From positions 1 to 24,900 of IMG/VR virus record IMGVR_UViG_3300010148_000106: a stretch of 24,900 nt of DNA, one strand, 5' to 3'. This stretch comes from a virus. The translations under genes were made by a program, and so were the position numbers. The notes under the pieces are model-generated. The model saw nothing but the letters and a program-made list of their open reading frames with translations. It was not told the DNA's origin and made no database searches. Positions 23,093 to 24,900 of the stretch are shown here, piece by piece (within the stretch, counting starts at the first letter, position 1; every line of letters starts with the position of its first letter).

Positions 23093-24900
23093 ATGGCAAA
23101 CGGCATTTATAACCAAGCACCAACGGCAAACCCTAACAATAGCCAAGCTACTAATAATCAACCACAACCAGAACAACAATCAAGTGGATGGGATCAAGCA
23201 CAAGATATAAAACCAATAGGTTATTATGAGGCTTTAAATAATGCTAGACCAGCTACATTACAAGAGGTAGGAGCAACTGACGATGTTTGGTTTGAAGAAT
23301 ATGCTGGATCAGTTTATAATGGTGCATTAGAAGGCATGGCAGCATTAGCAAGTGCGCCAGCGTTTGCAAGGGATTTAGTGGTAGATGCCAAAGATGAAGA
23401 ATCATGGATAAAAGCTATTGATGATTCAATGGAAAAATTAAAACAATCAGATTGGTATTATAAGTCATATTTTAAAGGTCAAGAGGATCAAATGACTATG
23501 AATCCTTTTGATGAAAACTTTAATAAGAATTATGCTGCTGGTCAGTTTGGTCATTTTTTAGGATATGTATTACCAATGATAGCTGGCGGCTCTGGAGTAA
23601 CTGCTGTAGGTAGATCTTTAGGATTAGGCGCACAAGCATTACGAGGTACAGCAATGATGAACAATGCTGTTACTATGTCTGGTATGGGTTATCAAATGGG
23701 ATATCAGGCAGCTAAAGAAGCAGGTTTAGATCCTCAACATAGATTAGGTTTTGCACAAGCTTACGCTGGAGGTATGACAGCTTTGTTTGGCGTAGGTATG
23801 CCTTTAGTTACAGGTAAAGCTTTAACTGGTACTGCACCTGGTTTAATTCCTAAATCTATAATGGAAAAAATAGGTAATGGAAGTAAAAAAGCTGCATTAG
23901 AAGCTATTAAAAAGTTTAAAGGCAAAGGTAAAACTGTAGATGTTATTAATGACATGGTTATTCAGGCAAATAAAAACAATGCTAGAAACTTTTTTAATAA
24001 TGTTGTTAAAGACATTAAAAGTTTTGGCAATGAAAGTCTTAGGTCTGGAGCAATGTTGGGATCTTTTACCGAATATGACTATGCTTCAAAAGCAATAAAT
24101 GATGTAGTTATTGATCATTTTGATTTATATAAAGATTCTAATGTTAGAAAGTTTGATGCTGAAAAATATTACACAACAGCTGAAGGTATTAATCAAAGAG
24201 GAAAAGACTTTCTAGGATCTGCTTTATTTGGATTTATAGGTCATGGCTTTAACAAAGCCTTTTTAGCTCCAGCAGGAGCAGCAGCGACAGCAGCAGGCGT
24301 AAATCCAATGGCTCCTAAAACTGGTTTAGGTAAACAATACCAAAACTGGAAAAACGAAAAACTAGGTGTAGCATTTGACAATATTAAAGCACAAGAACTT
24401 AGAGGTCTTGTTTTAAAAAGCCGTAATGAAAAGGGAGAAATAGATGAGCTTAAATTACAAAATGGCTATAAAAAATATTTGAACGGCATAGAGCAATATG
24501 TAAAATCTGGTAAAATAGAACAAGCAGATTTTGACAATATAAAGTTAAATTCTGATAGGATGCTTGAATGGGTTAAAACCTTACCTAATGCTGATAGTAA
24601 TGCATTTATGCAAGCATGGCGTTTACAGGATAACTATAGATCTATAGAAAGTATTGAGCGTCAACTAGAAGGTAGAGTAGACGAAGCTTATATCAAAGAT
24701 ATTGCCGACTTTAAAAAAGAATCGGGAAACTTATTAAAAAATATACGTACAACACAAAAAAAATTAAAGTACTCTGATTTAGAATCTTATGAAACGTTAT
24801 TGAAAAACATATCAGAAGGATTACCTAAAAAGACTAAAAATTATGTTTTAGATTATTTTGAAGACATAAAAGCTGCTAGTACAAATCAAAGTATATCTAA
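23093..24900 (+). CDS. Partial very large virion protein, probable ejection protein
   Basis: The frame opens at ATG 23093 and runs uninterrupted to the right edge, 602 codons so far. Residues 1-35 are a disordered Asn/Gln/Pro tract. Residues about 149-250 are Gly/Ala/Met-rich and hydrophobic (FGHFLGYVLPMIAGGSGVTA; GMTALFGVGMPLVTG), and another such stretch lies near 375-405 (SALFGFIGHG). These could be membrane-active segments. The C-terminal part seen here is charged and helical. A giant protein in this place, with membrane-seeking segments, matches internal or ejection proteins of podoviruses. In crAss-like phages the multi-domain RNA polymerase proteins also lie near this part of the genome, so such a domain may appear further right, but no catalytic motif is seen in this part. 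Confidence 0.65.
   Translation, partial: MANGIYNQAPTANPNNSQATNNQPQPEQQSSGWDQAQDIKPIGYYEALNNARPATLQEVGATDDVWFEEYAGSVYNGALEGMAALASAPAFARDLVVDAKDEESWIKAIDDSMEKLKQSDWYYKSYFKGQEDQMTMNPFDENFNKNYAAGQFGHFLGYVLPMIAGGSGVTAVGRSLGLGAQALRGTAMMNNAVTMSGMGYQMGYQAAKEAGLDPQHRLGFAQAYAGGMTALFGVGMPLVTGKALTGTAPGLIPKSIMEKIGNGSKKAALEAIKKFKGKGKTVDVINDMVIQANKNNARNFFNNVVKDIKSFGNESLRSGAMLGSFTEYDYASKAINDVVIDHFDLYKDSNVRKFDAEKYYTTAEGINQRGKDFLGSALFGFIGHGFNKAFLAPAGAAATAAGVNPMAPKTGLGKQYQNWKNEKLGVAFDNIKAQELRGLVLKSRNEKGEIDELKLQNGYKKYLNGIEQYVKSGKIEQADFDNIKLNSDRMLEWVKTLPNADSNAFMQAWRLQDNYRSIESIERQLEGRVDEAYIKDIADFKKESGNLLKNIRTTQKKLKYSDLESYETLLKNISEGLPKKTKNYVLDYFEDIKAASTNQSIS

Noticed and set aside
23761-23955. Leftward open frame of 64 codons near the right end
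   Set aside because: It is antisense to the large open gene from 23093 that runs through the right edge with consistent codon use.

Overview
This window is part of the genome of a tailed, short-tailed (podovirus-type) phage that most likely infects a Bacteroidota host. The rightward genes form a virion assembly block: large terminase, portal, a scaffold-like protein, major capsid protein, a decoration-like protein, several head-tail ring or connector proteins, an IHF-like protein, a very large tail protein, and then a run of large Gln- and Gly-rich proteins expected to be virion cargo or ejection proteins. The order and protein sizes, the family-type look of the connector proteins and the IHF-like protein between them resemble crAss-like phages (Crassvirales) and relatives such as the marine Cellulophaga and Flavobacterium podoviruses. 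That placement is from recalled family features, not from a search. The Bacteroidota host is inferred from strong A+T richness, start codons that mostly lack a Shine-Dalgarno sequence but sit in A-rich leaders, and promoter candidates resembling TAnnTTTG. The genes read normally with the standard bacterial code; TAA, TGA and TAG all act as stops.

Layout. Positions 1-591 hold two leftward genes: a partial two-helix membrane protein cut by the left edge and an 82-residue hypothetical protein. Positions 592-865 are non-coding and divergent, with two mutually exclusive hairpins, a duplicated 16-base motif and a weak promoter candidate. Two very small rightward genes follow, a 38-residue single-pass membrane protein and a 45-residue lipoprotein, leading directly into terL. 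From 1139 to the right edge every gene points right. Most junctions are 1-4 base overlaps (TAATG or ATGA) or gaps under 25 bases, so the block is probably read as a few long transcripts with translational coupling. The one larger gap, 50 bases before the scaffold gene, has a plausible internal promoter that could boost scaffold and capsid synthesis.

How it works together. TerL packages DNA through the portal into a shell of capsid protein built around the acidic scaffold-like protein. The proteins from 8165 to 12698 would form the neck rings, IHF-like factor and short tail. The 1435-residue protein closes or stabilises the tail tip. The proteins from 17184 onward, including one with a peptidoglycan-hydrolase-like segment and others with Gly/Ala-rich hydrophobic stretches or a beta-hairpin-rich segment, are good candidates for internal proteins ejected to carry DNA across the host envelope. 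The last gene is truncated by the right edge. No recognisable small terminase, head protease, tRNA, CRISPR array, integrase or insertion sequence was seen.
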